Notes: a model not told the origin generated them from the sequence alone. A stretch of 64,000 nucleotides of DNA from Ceratotherium simum simum (GCF_000283155.1 NW_004454240.1:939256-1003255); one strand, 5' to 3'. Counted from the stretch's first letter, positions 12,201-27,200 are shown. Numbers and translations: made by a program.

Positions 12201-15200
12201 CTGAAAAAAAAAGTATCTTGTTTGGCTACACATCATTCTTTAATCTGAGTTTAAGGACAAAGGAAACCTAAGAGGCCAGAGCTGCTATGGGGGCAAAAGG
12301 GCTCCAGTCTGCCCTGCAGGGATCTTTGCAGAGCTCCCACGCCCGACTCTGCTGGGGGACCGGGAAGAGGGGAGTGGCAGGGTGTCTCCGCCTCCTGCTT
12401 CTACCCTTTCAGTTCAGGGATGGAAACCCTGTTCCCCTCCCCCACCAGACTCCTTCATCCCCCTGAAGACACCCCTGCACGCCCAGTGGACTGCTTAACA
12501 TGTGATAATTGTGCAATCAATTCCCGTTCAGTTGTACATACCCAGTTCCACATTTTTCAAATTTTGCTGCACTGGGTTTCTTCTCTGAAGGCCCACGCCT
12601 TTTTTGTCCTCTAACAGCTGAAAAGATAACAGTTCATTTGTACCCTGAAAACTGGTACCATCAACCAACCGGCAGAAAGCTAAACCAAGGAGGAGCCCCC
12701 ACAGCCAAACCCAAAGCAACGTCTATAAACGGAAACTGTCTGTCTGAAGCCTGCATACTGCTCCATCAGTCAGTGTGAAAAGTTCTGCCTCTGTGAATCA
12801 CAGCTGCCAGCTGAGTAAGCTGGATAGGATTCTGTCGTAGGTATGGAGGACCGTAGAGGTTACATGAGCATGCCATTGGAGGTTAGAATGTGGGGGAAAC
12901 TGAGGCACGTGCAGTATAAGGACTGGTATGGCATAGCTCACACACTTGCTCCGAGGAAAGTGGCTCATATCCTAGGCAGCACCTTCACCCAATATGCAAG
13001 CCAAATCTTTCCACCTTTGTCCAGCACCCATACTGCTGGTTGCTCTAGCCAGAGACATGTATCAGTAGTGTCAATCATTCATTTATTTTAAAAAGTTATT
13101 AAACATCTATTACATGCTAAACACCAGCTAGACCCTGGGAGAGACTAAAAGATGAGTAACAAGTCTTCCCATCAAGAGGCTCACCGTCTACTGGGAGGAC
13201 AGATTCAGAAACATATTCCAACACAGTTGTGTAAGTGCTTTAGTAGAGACGGAGTCTAAGAACTTTGGGAACCCAGGAGGGAGGAGCAACTCTGACTTAT
13301 GGCTTCTTACAGAAGTGACAATTTGGCTGGGTCCTAAGGAAAATGGGATATCCTCAGGACAAAAAGTGCAGGGAGAAAGGTGGATGGAATGGCAAATACT
13401 AAGACATGGGCATTCCTCTCCTATTCCCAGAAAGACCCTTTTCACTGGGATGGCTGCCTCCCTTGGCCACTAGGAAGCTGCTGAAATACCATAGAATTGA
13501 TAGGCAGGACAGGCAGACACGACAAGATAGACATATCCAGGGAAAAGGGCATGGCAGGCATGGCTGGCACACTTGGCAGGCTAGCATATTCGGGGGGACA
13601 ACCATACTTGGTTTGATTGGCTTACCAGGTGTCATAGATAAATTTTTGGTTTTATTTTTCTTTTTCCGTGGTTGCTCCACCACAGGTGCAGGCTCTTCAT
13701 CAGATGACAATTTTCTACCTGAAATCTCTAGGTTAGCCTCACGATCATTCAGTGGTTGGCCAAAATTTTCACCAACATTCTGCTCACCAACATCACCAGA
13801 TGAATTGCGTTGGGAGACAAGCAACTCATCCATCTCTTTTTCATTTGAGGAAATTTGGCCCTGATCACATGAATCGTCTTCTATTATTACAGGGCCCTCC
13901 ACATCATTACTCTCATCATCATCAATAACAAGTATCAGAGGTTCCTGTGTGGTAGGCTGCTCATCAGTATCAGATAACACTTCCAGAATCTCATCTGAAA
14001 TTCAAGAGACACAATCACATATAATTATACTCCCTCCACCCACTCTTATGCATTCAACTTCAGATTATTGAGCACAAATTAAACAAGCCATGAACTGCAA
14101 CATTATGAATCACAGTTAAGAATCAGTTATTTTTGATGGTTTTCCCTCTATTACTTTCTTTTTTTTTTAATTTTTTATTTATTGCAGTAACATTGGTTTA
14201 TAACATTGTATAAATTTCAGGTGTACATCATTATACTTCTATTTCTGCATAGATTACATCATGTTCACCACCCAAATACTTTCTTATTTTACTGAGAGCA
14301 GTGACAGATAAAACTACAATCCAAGTCCAGTGGCAATTTTCAAATTACATTCTCTAAGCAGCACAGTGTAGGTGCTCAGTGGTTCCCAAACATGCGTCTG
14401 CAGACTTTTATATTGTCACTGGTCCACAGAAAAATAAAAGAAACTAGAATAATAAAGTGAAGTTTTTTCCCATCAAGTTCAATTTTTATGATTTAAAGGA
14501 CTGTCCTTTATTTTGCAATTATGTCTTCACTAAACTTTTGGTGCACTTTAAGAAATTATGGTGCTAGTAGATGGTAGTTAGAATTTACTTCCATCAGTAG
14601 ACAAATTAAAAATCGGCAACTCTACATTAGCCACCAAAATTTAATTTTCTAACTAGTCCATAAGTGCAAAGCTCTCAGAACCACTGATATAAGAGTGAGG
14701 AGTTAAGTCCTGATGTCAGCGCTAGGTGCCCAGGGAACATCTGGAATGTCACCGCCCTCAATGAGGGTCCCTCCATCTGGAAACGAGGGGCAGCATGTCT
14801 AACACCACACGCTTTCTGGAGTCTGTTCAGAGCTCAACTTCTAGGTTTCTATGATTCTGGATGTAAAAAGTATAAACCACAGCATAGGAAAGATGTGAAA
14901 ATATATTTATGATGCAAAAACTCTTTATCCTAAAATTGCAGATTTGGGATAATATATTTTGAGAGTCTCATCTATTATTTGAATTAATTATCAAAGAACT
15001 TCAGATATACAATAGGGAAAGAGAAAGGAGTGGGTGTTCCTATGGTAAAAAGTCATCCTTCCTAGAAAATTTAAAGATTTCTCACCTGTAATTGAAATTA
15101 TAAAAAACAAAAAGTAGAGACACACTACATTGACAAAGGTTAGAAGTGAGGTTGGAAGTATGTGTTAAAGCTCCTCAGGCCTTTTTTTCTGTAAAATTAC

Positions 15201-18200
15201 CTAAATTCATTATAAGAACAACAAAAAAATGATATGTGGAGAACAGTAAAGAAACATACAAAGACAGTCCTGGGGGAGCATTCTTCATCCCTCCATTACC
15301 GGTATGGATGCCCACAGTTAGAGTCCACTGGTCAGAGACGTAAGAGCAGCCTTAGTTGAAAGTTCATCCTCAAAAGACTATGGATCTTCTGATTCAAGGA
15401 GTCAGCAACTGGCGGCCCAGAGTGATGAACTGGTTTTGGGCCCTGTCATTCATGCCCTACTCTAAAGCTACCTCCCTTGGGGCTCCCTTTGCATTACAGT
15501 AGCTTGCCCTGTCATATCCCCTACTCTGCACCTGGACCTCTAGCGTGCTCAGGCAATCCTCTCAGAGCTAGAGAGAAGGAGGGAGAGAAGAAATTAGAGA
15601 GGACAGGTGATGAAACAGTAGGAGACTAGGGTTCCAAGCCACCTCTCCTTTTCCTGCTCTGATATCCCAGGTTAGCCAGGAAACTCTAGCCAATGGTAGC
15701 TCTTGAGTAGTTATCAAAGAAGTAGCCAGTGTTTTAAGGGTGCCAGTACTTTAACTAGGTGCCTATGTATCATGCCCTATATCTGGTACTAAGCAAACAA
15801 AGATCAATAAAATACTATCCCTGATGCTTAAGAAACTCCTAGTCCTCCTACATTTCACATCCACTGAGCAGGTTCTGAACTGCGAGTAAAGCTCCACACC
15901 TCCTGAAAGATTAAAAGGGCTGCTGAATCAAAAGAGGCAAGGATCTGCTGTGGGAAACAGGCCCAAGAAAAACAGGACTCTCTAGAAAACATAAAGGGAG
16001 TAGCAAAAGGCAAAGACAAACAGCTAGATGGAGAAAGCAAGGAATCCCCTGAGAAGTCACTGCCTGCTGGCCCACAACCATCACACACCGAAGTCTCTCT
16101 CCATCAGGCTGGAAAGAATGAGCCTGTGCCTCTTACTCCTCTTTCCCCCTCTTTGTCATTCCCACACATGGAGGAGGAGGAGAAGAGCTGAACGGGGAGA
16201 AGCAGAGCAGCCTTCATACTTCTCAGTCTCAGTTGTTGGCTTTCTTCCCTCTGCTCCCTTGATGTAGTGCTAGGTAGGTCAGAACTCTTCTGAGGGGGAT
16301 TGTCCATGGTCTAAGGCAGCAGGAACAGTGGCTGCTGTGTTAGGAAATTTACCAGGGGGTGTCGGGAATCCAGCCATATCCACATCCAGCACATATGAGG
16401 AAAGAAGTGGTGGCGCCCACTACTACGTGATTCAGAATAGAATGTTTGTTGACTCTTATCCTGAAACAACTGTGTGTGATGAGGCTGCAGAGCTCAGCTA
16501 CTTCTGTCAGTTAGTAGTATACTTGCCTTTGCTACTTATTTTGGAAATCTTAGCTCTCTGTTCCTCAGGGAAGTATTCATCCTCAGAGTCTGAGTCAATC
16601 ACCACGTAGCTGAGTGATGAGACAGGGAAAAACAAAAGAGAAACATGAATGCAACATTCTTCTTTTCCTGGCATTTTCTTCCTTTTCTATAATGCGCATG
16701 GTCACTTAGAAATGCTCTGTTGGTTTGTTTCCTGCAGTAACTCTGTTCTCCTTCTTTGGAACTAATAAATCATTATTTTTGATTTTTCATCTTTTCCATC
16801 TTTCTACTGAATCTTTCCATCTGTTTCAATCCTTTCAAAAGGACTGAGAGTGAAATGGACTTTCAGAGGGTATGTATTCAAACAGTCTGGTGCAAGGGGA
16901 AATCTGATTAGGGAAATGTCTAGTTAATTGCCATTTTTCTTTATCAATGTTGAGATTCAGCTGCCTAGGAAGGGTCGAGAGCCACAGATGGAGAGAGGCA
17001 GCCTTAGAGCAGAGAAGTTTCTCCTCGGCGCCACTCTTTGCAGCCTGAAACCAGCCCCACCCTCTCTAATTGACAGACTGCTCTGGCAGGAGTCAACCTC
17101 AGCAGTACCCCTGTGCCACCCAGGGTGCTGGTGGTGAACACCCCTCTGAGGCCCTCATTCTTGGCCAGCCCTTGTATTTGGGTCAGAGGTTCCAGAAGGT
17201 TGAAATTCGCCACCTTTCTGTATTTTCCAAACAGTGTACAATAAGTCTGATATACCTTTATAATGAGTGAGAAACCTATTTAAAACACTGTTAGAGGACT
17301 TGTCTGTACCTGTTACAGACACAAATCCATTAATCCATTTCCACCATATTCACCACTTCTAAGCTGCCAAGTTGATGGGCCTTTGCTATCCTGTTGACCA
17401 TTCTATCCTTAAAATTCTTTTCTTGATTTCCGGGATACCTTTCTGTTTTGATTCTCTTCTCACCTTTCCATCCACTCCTTCTCACTCACTTCTCTTTCTC
17501 AACTCATTCCCACGGTTTATCTACAGCCCTTTCATACCAATCCAATCAATTACTAAGGAATAGATAAGCATTATCTATCTGCCAGCCCAATCCGTTATAC
17601 CTAGCCCAATTTTCTTCCGACTTCTAGCTCCACAGTTTCAACTTCCTTCCTGGATATCCTGTGGGTAGGGTCAATTTTTAGTCAGCATGCACAGGAATAA
17701 CCTTACCATTTATTGATGGCATCTGACCAGTCAGGCAGCCGTCCTGACTAATCCCTGTTTGTACTCTGTTGGTTGTTAAATGTTTTGAATATCAGCCCTG
17801 TCTACAGGCCTCTCAATTTCAACATGTCCAAAACTGAATTCATCACCTTCTTTCCCAAATCCACCCTTCCTTCAGTATCCCATATATAGAAGCCACCTGG
17901 GACTAGACCAAGATCTGTGGGCACTCCTGGCAGGCCCGTTAAAACGGATTTTCTTTACATATTTGTTCAACATGTATCTAGTGAAGGCAGGAAGAAACCA
18001 ATTTTTCTATTTAAAAATTGGATACAGTAATCCCTCCTTATCTTCGCTTTTGCTTTCCATGGTTTCAGTTACCCACATCAATCATGGTCTGAAAATATTA
18101 TATGGAAAATTACAGAAATAAACAATTTATAAGTTGTAAATTGCACGTCATTCTGAATTATGTGATGAAATCTCGTGCCGTCCCACCCGGAACATGAATC

Positions 18201-21200
18201 GTCCCTTTGTCCAGCATATCCATGCTGTATATGCTACCTTCCTGTTAGTCATTTAATAGCCGTCTAGGTTATCAGATCGACTATTATGATATCGCAGTGC
18301 CTACGTTCAAGTAACTCTTATTTTACTTAATAATGGCCCCAAAGCGCAAGAGTAGTGATGCTGGCAATTCAGATATGCCAAAGAGAAGCCATAAGGTGCT
18401 TCCTTTAAGTGAAAATGTGAAAGTTCTTGACTTAATAAGAAAAGAAAAGAATCATATGCTGAGGTTGCTAGGATGTGCAGTAACTTTTATTACAGTATAT
18501 TGTCATAATTGTTCTATTTTATTATTAGTTATTGTTGTTAATCTCTTATCGTGCCTAATTTACAAATTAAACTTTATTATAGGTATGTATGTATGGGAAA
18601 AAACATAGTATATATAGAGTTCAGTACTATTTGTGGTTTCAGGCATCCACTGGGGGTCTTGGAACATATTCCCCATGGATAAGGGGGGACTACTGTACTT
18701 TTTAATTTATTACCAAATAAGCAATTTATTATGTATAATATTATAAACCAGAATACTTCTAATGATCCTTGATAAACCACTTATAAAATGTAAATGACAG
18801 TGATGGAAATATTCTGCATCTTTGATTGTGGTGATGGCTACATTACCATATACATTTGTCAGAATTCATCAAACTGTACACCTAAAAAGGGTGAATTTTG
18901 CTGTATGTAAATCATACCTCAATAAACTTGACTTTAAAAGTATAAAAGAATAGGGGGCCAGCCCAGTGGCATAGTGGTTAAGTTTGCACGCTCTGCTTCG
19001 ACAGCCCAGGGATCTCTGGGTTCGGATCCCGGGCGTGGACCTACACACCGCTCATCAAGCCATGCTGTCGCAGTGTCCCACATACAAAATGAAGGAAGAA
19101 TGGCACAGACATTAGCTCAGTGACAATCTTCCTCACAAACAAAAAAGTTTAAAGAATAAAACCAATCATTTCTAGTAAATAGCTTTACACAATGCATTAT
19201 TTGGTTCTAGAATTTTAGCTGAGTACAACTGCTAACTTTAAGTCACTTTTCACACACATTGGTGTCAGGCTTGGTGGCTTACATGTTGCAAAATAATCAA
19301 CAGAGATAAATCAGAGCTAGCTAGAAAAAGGTTTTCTCACGTGACAGCACTATTTGGCTTGATGAGGGAACAAGAATGACCAATTCACATTTCCACAGTA
19401 ATTCAAGGAGTTGATGTAGAAACCACAGCTGTCTAGCACCATATTTCAGATTTATTCCAGTAATTTTTTTAGCACCTCCTATAGTTTGGCACCCGCACAA
19501 CACCCTTCATCTAGCTCTGGCTAGAGTAGAGGGCTCCTTATAGGAATAGTAGTAGATAATGCTGAAAGATAGGTTAGGGTCGGATCACAGAGGACTTTAA
19601 CTACTGGGCTAAATAGTTTGATTTTCCTATGACAAGCAAGTTGAACAGGGGATCAATATGATCAAAGCAGTGCCTCAGGAGATTAATCTGGGAATGGGAT
19701 GCAGACTGGACCAGAGGAGGAAGAGATCAGGGTGGAAGCCCACTTAAAAAGCTCCTGTGGGGGCCGGCCCGGTGGCGCAAGCGGTTAAGTGCGCGTGCTC
19801 CGCTGCAGCGGCCCGGGGTTTGCCGGTTCGGATCCTGGGTGCGCACTGACGCACCGCTTAGCAAGCCATGCTGTGGCGGCGTCCCACATAAAGTGGAGGA
19901 AGATGGGCACAGATGTTAGCCCAGGGCCAGTCTTCCTCAGCAAAAAAAGAGGAGGATTGGCAGATGTTAGCACAGGGCTGATCTCCTCACCAAAAAAAAA
20001 AAAAAAAAAAAAAGCTCCTGTACTAATACAAGAGTAAAAACTGATAAGGGCCTAAGCAGCAGAGACCGCAAGTTAAGAGATGGTTCACAGAGACATTTTG
20101 AAGAAGAAACTGACCAATTAGATAATGGGCCAGGGATAAGGAACCTAGTATTTTGAACCTGGTTGTGAGATCAAACACCCATTATCACCCTGAACATAGC
20201 GTTCACAGAGGAAAAGTGATGGTTTATTCTTAAATCTTCTTACCCAGAACATCATTCCTTAAAGAAAAATCAATTTTCACTAATTCTCCCACTTACCTGG
20301 TGTTCTCTTTTTGAATGCTCCTTCTGGCCACAACTAAATCAGAGAAAGAAAGAGGGCATCAGAAAGCATCTGAAGCATGATAAAATCTGGTTACCATGTC
20401 TTTAACTCCCTAAAACCAAAGTCCATAAGTTAGAGCTGGTTAAAATTCATGGTGGACTCTTACATCCCCCGTGAGATAGAGAGAGGAAATAAAAGTAGGG
20501 AGACCTAGAATGAAAAAGGTAAAGGAAGCAAATTAGAAAAGAAGCACAGAGAACTTCCTCTGCCCTTAACAATAGGGAAATAAACTCCATTTCACCAATC
20601 TAGAGAGAGCCCGAGAGGAGACAAACCTAGGACCAGCTTACACCCAATGTCCCAAATCACATTTCAGTCATCTCTACAAAGACATGGTTAAATTACACTT
20701 TAAAATTTAAATTACAGCTTTGAGTGAACTCTACTTACAGGACTCCAATTCTGCATCACTGCTCGAGTCCACAGTAAGAATGTAACTGCAAAAATAAAAT
20801 ACACCCTGGGTTAAAGGAAGGCTACTAACATCATAAGCAACCAAATGTCAAAAATCTCCAAGGAAGCGAACCACCGGTCAGAGTTTCTGAAACGCAAAAA
20901 GGTTGTAAGGGCTTGTGAAATTAAGATCACAATAGGGGAGGTGAAGAAAACTTAGAAGCAACAAGCTGCTCAGTCCCTCCTGCAGGATGAGAGAGGGACA
21001 GAATGGTAGTTGAGTCTCATTAGCTACCAGTGAGAAGCCTGTTTTCTGCCAAGTGATTTATTTCTATTTAAAGAGATGCAAGTGAATGCTGAGAAGGAGG
21101 CCACAAGGGAGAGGACTTGAGGATGAAGAGATGACAGTTAAAAATTGAAAGAGCAAAAGAGCAAGGAGGACATCCTTGGGGGCTTTACTCTTTGAAGAGG

Positions 21201-24200
21201 ACCTACTTACCCAGATTGCTCTCTGGGTAGATGGACAAATACTGAAGTCCATTTCTTCAGGAGCAAACAAAGGATGATTTCAAAGTGGCAACTGCTCCCT
21301 GCAGTGAACCATGATGTTGGGGCCTCCACTTCTCTGCCTCACAATTTGCCAGAGGCCCTAGCACTCATTCTTCCCTGCCCTCTGGCAGGCTGCTTGGCCT
21401 GTTGTTATGGCTGCGCAGTACTGCCCGAGGTGACGCCAAAGCACATTCCGGCTTGGCTTGGGATCCTCCAGCTCACCGGATAGCAGCCGACTGAATATCC
21501 CATGTCAGCCACTCATGACATAAATCCATAATCCAGCTCAGAGAAGTCATGCCGCAAGAAGCATCACTTCAATGCTGGAGCATGGCTACAGTCTAGGACC
21601 TAATCATGGGTAATCTTTTCATTAGTTATTGTGACACAGAGCTCACAGAGGATACCAAAAGTGCTAAAGAAAGTAGATATAATAGCTATAAGGTTTTACA
21701 TATATTTATATGGTTTTACATATTTATAAAGTTTTACATATAAAAAGTTAGCCTTAACCACTTCTTGAGGACTTTTATTTTGGCCTTGAGGTTGATTCCC
21801 GTGTAAGTGAGCATAAGTGAGGCCATCTTGTTATACTCAACGGCCCCAGCCCCTCTTCTGTGTGACTACTCGCTGCTCTGCATGTACTCTAAAAAATCCA
21901 CATGCTCTCCTGATTTATGGCCTCTGCTTACATATGTACTGCCCAATAGCTTGATAAATTAAAAACTTCGTTCTATGAGTTTCTCTCCAGGAACAGGCTG
22001 ACCACAGGTGGGAAATACACCTACAAGGTATCCATCAGCTGAGAGAAGAATGGAACAATGTGATGCCTGGAGCCCATCACGCCTGGAGACCAACATCCCT
22101 GGACCTCCTCCTTACTGCCCATTTTCCCTATATAACTACCTTAAGATTCTGTAATCTTTGAATATGGTTTTCTGAGACATTCATCTGCCATCTTCCCGAT
22201 TATGCCAGCTAATCAAATTAAAACTTCCTTTCTCAATCCCTAACTCATTGTGATTAATTGGCTCAGATCAAGGCTATCAGAGCAAGGCCATTGCTCAGTA
22301 ACAACTGAACTGATTACATACTTTCAAGACACATGCTAGTTCACCCCCTCGAATAAATCTCCTATTCATTTATTGATCACTGCACACCAGACTTATTCAG
22401 TACTAGACTTCAAGTTGTTGGGTTTTTTTTTTCAGGAAACAAACTGTTGCTGAGTGTAAGGTTTCCCAGGTATGGGTCAAAATGTGACCTTGGTTATCTT
22501 GAAACCTATTATCAATTAAATAGCACTACATACAAACTAAAGTGTGATTCATACTTCATCTATGTTCTTACATACTTTTGTGTTACACACATACACACAC
22601 ACACACACACACATTGTTTTAGAGGTCAGGCAAAAGGAATAAGGGATCAGAGACATGACACAAAAAGTTACATGACAAAGAGCCCCACTCTAATCCCTAA
22701 AGACAAAATATCGAATTCCAGGTTGGATAGTAACCAACAGGAAAAGTGGTCCGAGGAAAGCACTAAGGAAGAAATAGGTGGTCAAGGAGGCAGATTTTGT
22801 TAGATACTTTTTCCAAATAAAATTTACCACCAGGAGTACAAGTCTCTAGAGAGTATTTCAAGGCTCAGTGTCGCTGTTATTAGAAAATATATGTACCTAG
22901 GAAAAGCCAGTTGGCTTAACCCTAACTCTATCATGAAAGGACTAAGAAATCACATTAGAAGGTTTTGAAGATACACCAAACAAAAACACTCAAAAAGTTT
23001 AAAGTAAAGGATCCAAAGAAGATCTCCCCTTTAAAACCGGGGCCATAAACCATAGAGACTATGTATCCTTTTATATGATTACAGAAAAAGATCTACAAGA
23101 ACCAACACCAACTTATTATTACCTCAGAAGAATGAGAGGTTGTGTACGCGTGAGGGTGGATTTTCACTTTTTACTTTAGATGCTTCTGTATTGTTTATCT
23201 TTACCACAGGCTTGTATTCCCTTGGTAATTTCTGAAACTCAATAAATGTTATAAGTAAATATGAAAGGTACATGTGTGCTTCATTCATTCACTGATTCAA
23301 CATTTATTGAACGTCTACAACAGCCAGCCCACTAGGTGACCTGTTTGCTTTTGTGATCTGATTATTTTAAACTGAGTATAACGGTAATTTTTAAAATATA
23401 CTTTTTCTGATGGTAGTATTAACAAAACCAAGAATCTTGGGCTAAAAAAGACTAGTCAGTAGGCATCAGAGAGTACTAACTAGGCTTTGATTGATCAATG
23501 AAAACTAGTCCCCCACTCTTTGCATTATGTATTTCAGTAGCATTTCTGCCTTCAAACTGACAAAACTCCCTTCACTCTGCTAATGGCTTTGTCTCATAAG
23601 TCACTGGGAAAATAGAAGCAATCAGACAGGAACTCCCTCATCCTCCCAACAAATCTATCGACCTACGTGTAACTACACCCAACTCTCTGCCTTCTCTATC
23701 AGTAACAAGGAACAGTGTCCCTACCACTATCTAAGGCCAAGTCCTCCCTTGTTGTTTGGATCTCATCCCCCTCTAGCCTTCTCAAGGATTTTATTCCTGC
23801 AATTTTCTATTCTGTGCTGCATTACTGATCCCTCTCTCCTGGATCATTCATTCTACTAACCCTAGACCCCATGTCTCCCAATTTTATATTTCTATCCTTG
23901 AACTCTCCACTGAACTCCAACTGTCTACATGACATCCGGGACATTAACTAAGTACCTAAAACGTAACATGGCCAACACAGAATTCTTAATTTCCTCCCTC
24001 AATCCTGTTCTTTTACCAATCTTACCCATCTCAGTCAATGGCACCACCATCCACCCAGTAACGCAAACCAAAAACTTAGGAGTTATCTTGATTTCTCTCT
24101 TTCTCTCACCTCCCACATCCAATCCACCACCAAGACCTGTTGGTTCTACCTCTAGAGTACATTTCACCTAACCTAAGACATTATTATATGTGCCTCTCAG

Positions 24201-27200
24201 AAAGAAAAAAAACACTACCAAATGATGATGTGCTATCAAATGTATGATCCACCCCAATTTCAGAAATGTTAACATGTAAAAAAGTCTCAGAATTGATGAA
24301 CTACAAAATATCCTATATTCATCCAAATCTCTCCAACTCCACTATTACCACCCTAGTCTAAGCCACCATCACTTCTCACATAGACTTCTGTATATCAAGT
24401 TCTTGGGCCTCAACTGTAAAAGAACCACGTTATCTCATAGGGCTATTGTGAAAATTAAACAAGATAATATTGGGCCGGCCCCGTGGCTTGGCGGTTAAGT
24501 GCGCGCTCTGCTGCTGGCAGCCCGGGTTCGGATCCCGGGCACGCACCGACGCACTGCTTCTCCGGCCATGCTGAGGCCGCGTCCCACATACAGCAACTAG
24601 AAGGCTGTGCAACTATGACATACAACTATCTACTGGGGCTTTGGGGGAAAAAATAAATAAATAAAATTTAAAAAAATAATAATTAAACAAGATAATATCA
24701 CCCTTCTATAGGATCCTGTACTTTTCCCCCATCACAGCATCTATCACACTATACTGTAATAGCCTGTTTACACGTTTTTATCTCCCATTCCAGATGGTGA
24801 GCTATGCAAGGATTTGGAAGTATATCCGTTTCACACTGTTTGGTACAAAGTCAGTACTCAATGAATATTTGTTGAATAAATGGATCTCAAAAAGTGCTTC
24901 CAAGAACCCCTTTTATTATTTCCCACCCTCCCACCCACACCCCCATAGAACCTTGTTTTTAAAGGATTTTGCCTACCAGATCTCATTAAGTACTAATTTT
25001 CTCCATTTAAAAAATTAATTACACACATATGCCCATTTATGTGAAGGTGTGAGGTACAGAGTCAGCCCAAAGTAAAAACAAACAAAAAACTAACAATACT
25101 GTCTGCATTAATGAAAATACAGTGCCCGGATCCTGAAACATAATGGTCCCAACTTGCAGTGAGGGTAGATGGAGAGACTGGCAGGTTGTTGCCCAGCCTC
25201 AAGGGCAATCTCCAATGAGAAGTCCAAAATCTGGTCTTTGCATCTGTGGCTGCAGGAACTCAGGTTTCTCAATTCTTCATCAAATGCTAGAGGAGTAACT
25301 CCTTTTAACCAAATTTGCAAGGGGCTAACCAGAGTGCCTGTTTACTTCTCAGGAGAACTAATGCCAAACATCTACCCTGGACAAGTGACTGAGGGTCATG
25401 AGAGAGCTAGGATTTTACCTTGTGCACTTCTGATCACACACACATTACTTTAACTTTTTGGTTGAATGCTGCAACAAGCATCTTTGTGCATTTAATTATT
25501 TTCACAAATTGGATTTTCCTAGGATTAATTTCCAAAAGTCAAACCATTCAACCAAAAGTATGACCAATTTTAGGGGCTGGCCTGGTGGCGTAGTGGTTAA
25601 GTTCGCACGCTCTGCTTCAGCGGCCCAGGGTTTGCAGGTTCAGATCCCGGGTGCGGACCTAAACATCACTCATCAAGCCATGCTGTGGTGGCATCCCATA
25701 TACAAAATAAAGGAAGATGAGCACAAATGTTAGCTCAGGGCCCATCTTTCTCAGCAAAAAGAGGAAGATTGGCAATGGATGTTAGCTCATGGCCAAACTT
25801 CCTCAAAAAGTATGACCAATTTTATAACTCTTAGTATATTTGCTTAACCATTTCCAAAGGGTTGTATCAGTTTATGTCAGCAGCATTATTAAAACAGGAC
25901 TAAGTATTTTAAATTTGCTAATTTAATGTGTAAATAATTTTTTAGTTAGCATTTCTTTTTATTACTGCCTAAGATGTATATTTTCCAATATTTGTTTTCT
26001 GCATTCTTTTCCTAATGCCCTCCCATTTTAATGACTATCACAAAATAATGTTTACCAGATAGTTTTGTGACTGAACACTGAAAAGAGGAGTGAGGAAGAG
26101 GAACACTTTGTCCCTATACTTCCAACAGTCCCACTCTCCAGAGATCAACAACGTATCTTATTTATTCTTCTCAAAAGTTCTTAAGCATAAGCACATACCA
26201 GCATAAGCATCAAGTATACACACCTTTTTTTTTTATAAATAGTATTATGCTACATGAATTGTTCTGCAGCTTGAAGTTTTTCATTTTATATATCTTGGTG
26301 GTCTTTCCATTATCAGTACATATAGCTCTTATCACATTTTTTGGATGAACCCTAATTTATTCAACTACGCCCTAAGGACATCTAAGCTCCTTCCAAGCTT
26401 GTGCTATTACAAACAATGCTGCAATGAACATCTCTGTATGTATTTCTCTGTGTACTACTAATTAAGTCATAAATCCTTCTTCCACAGAACTGAACGAAGA
26501 TCAAAACAGCCTGTATACGTCTATATATGACTAAATGAACATGAGTTACAGGGAGAAGGGGAAAAGGAGTCAAGAGAAAATAAGAGTGAACTACAAAAAG
26601 AGCATGTATACCAACCACATTTATGCACTTACGTATATGTGAGTATATGTATAAAGAAATTAAATAAAATTGTTCTAAAAGTGAAAGAAAAAGTCCTAGT
26701 AGTAGAATTACTGGGTCAAAGGACATGGGCATTTAAAATTTTGATATTACCAGATTGCCTCCAAAAAGATTGTACCAATTTATATTCCCGCCATGACTGT
26801 ATGAAATTGCCTATTCCCCTACAAATTTGCCACCTCTGGATATTATCAAACTTTTTTCAATCTTTGACAATCTGATATATGAAAAATTGTATCTCATTTA
26901 AAATGTTTTCATTCCTTTAAATATAAGTAATATAATCAAAAGTTGAATAAATTTTAATGTCTGTGCTCCATTTGTATTTTTTCCCTGAGAACTACCTTCT
27001 AATATCTTTTGTCCATTTTCTATTTGTTTTTTCACCTTTTAATTGTTGATTTGTGAAAGTTCCCTTAGATTAAGGAAAATAGGCTTTTATCATAGGTAAT
27101 GCAAATATTTTTCCAGTTTGTTATTTGTCATTTTTATGCTTTTGTTTGATATCAAACTTAGAAAGACCTCCCCCACTCCAAAATTATCGGAAACAAAATC

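Noticed and set aside
13399..13625. Continuation of the GCNA acidic-exon frame (Cys/Pro-rich) to a stop
   Set aside because: It lies past a strong GTAAGC donor, and the spliced reading restores the conserved linker and SprT domain in phase.
19759..19900. tRNA-like A and B boxes
   Set aside because: These are the tRNA-derived heads of ERE SINEs, with no cloverleaf-complete tRNA gene; the same holds for the other ERE copies.
22447..22803. 118-aa ORF across the CA microsatellite
   Set aside because: Includes the simple repeat and has no splice context or similarity.
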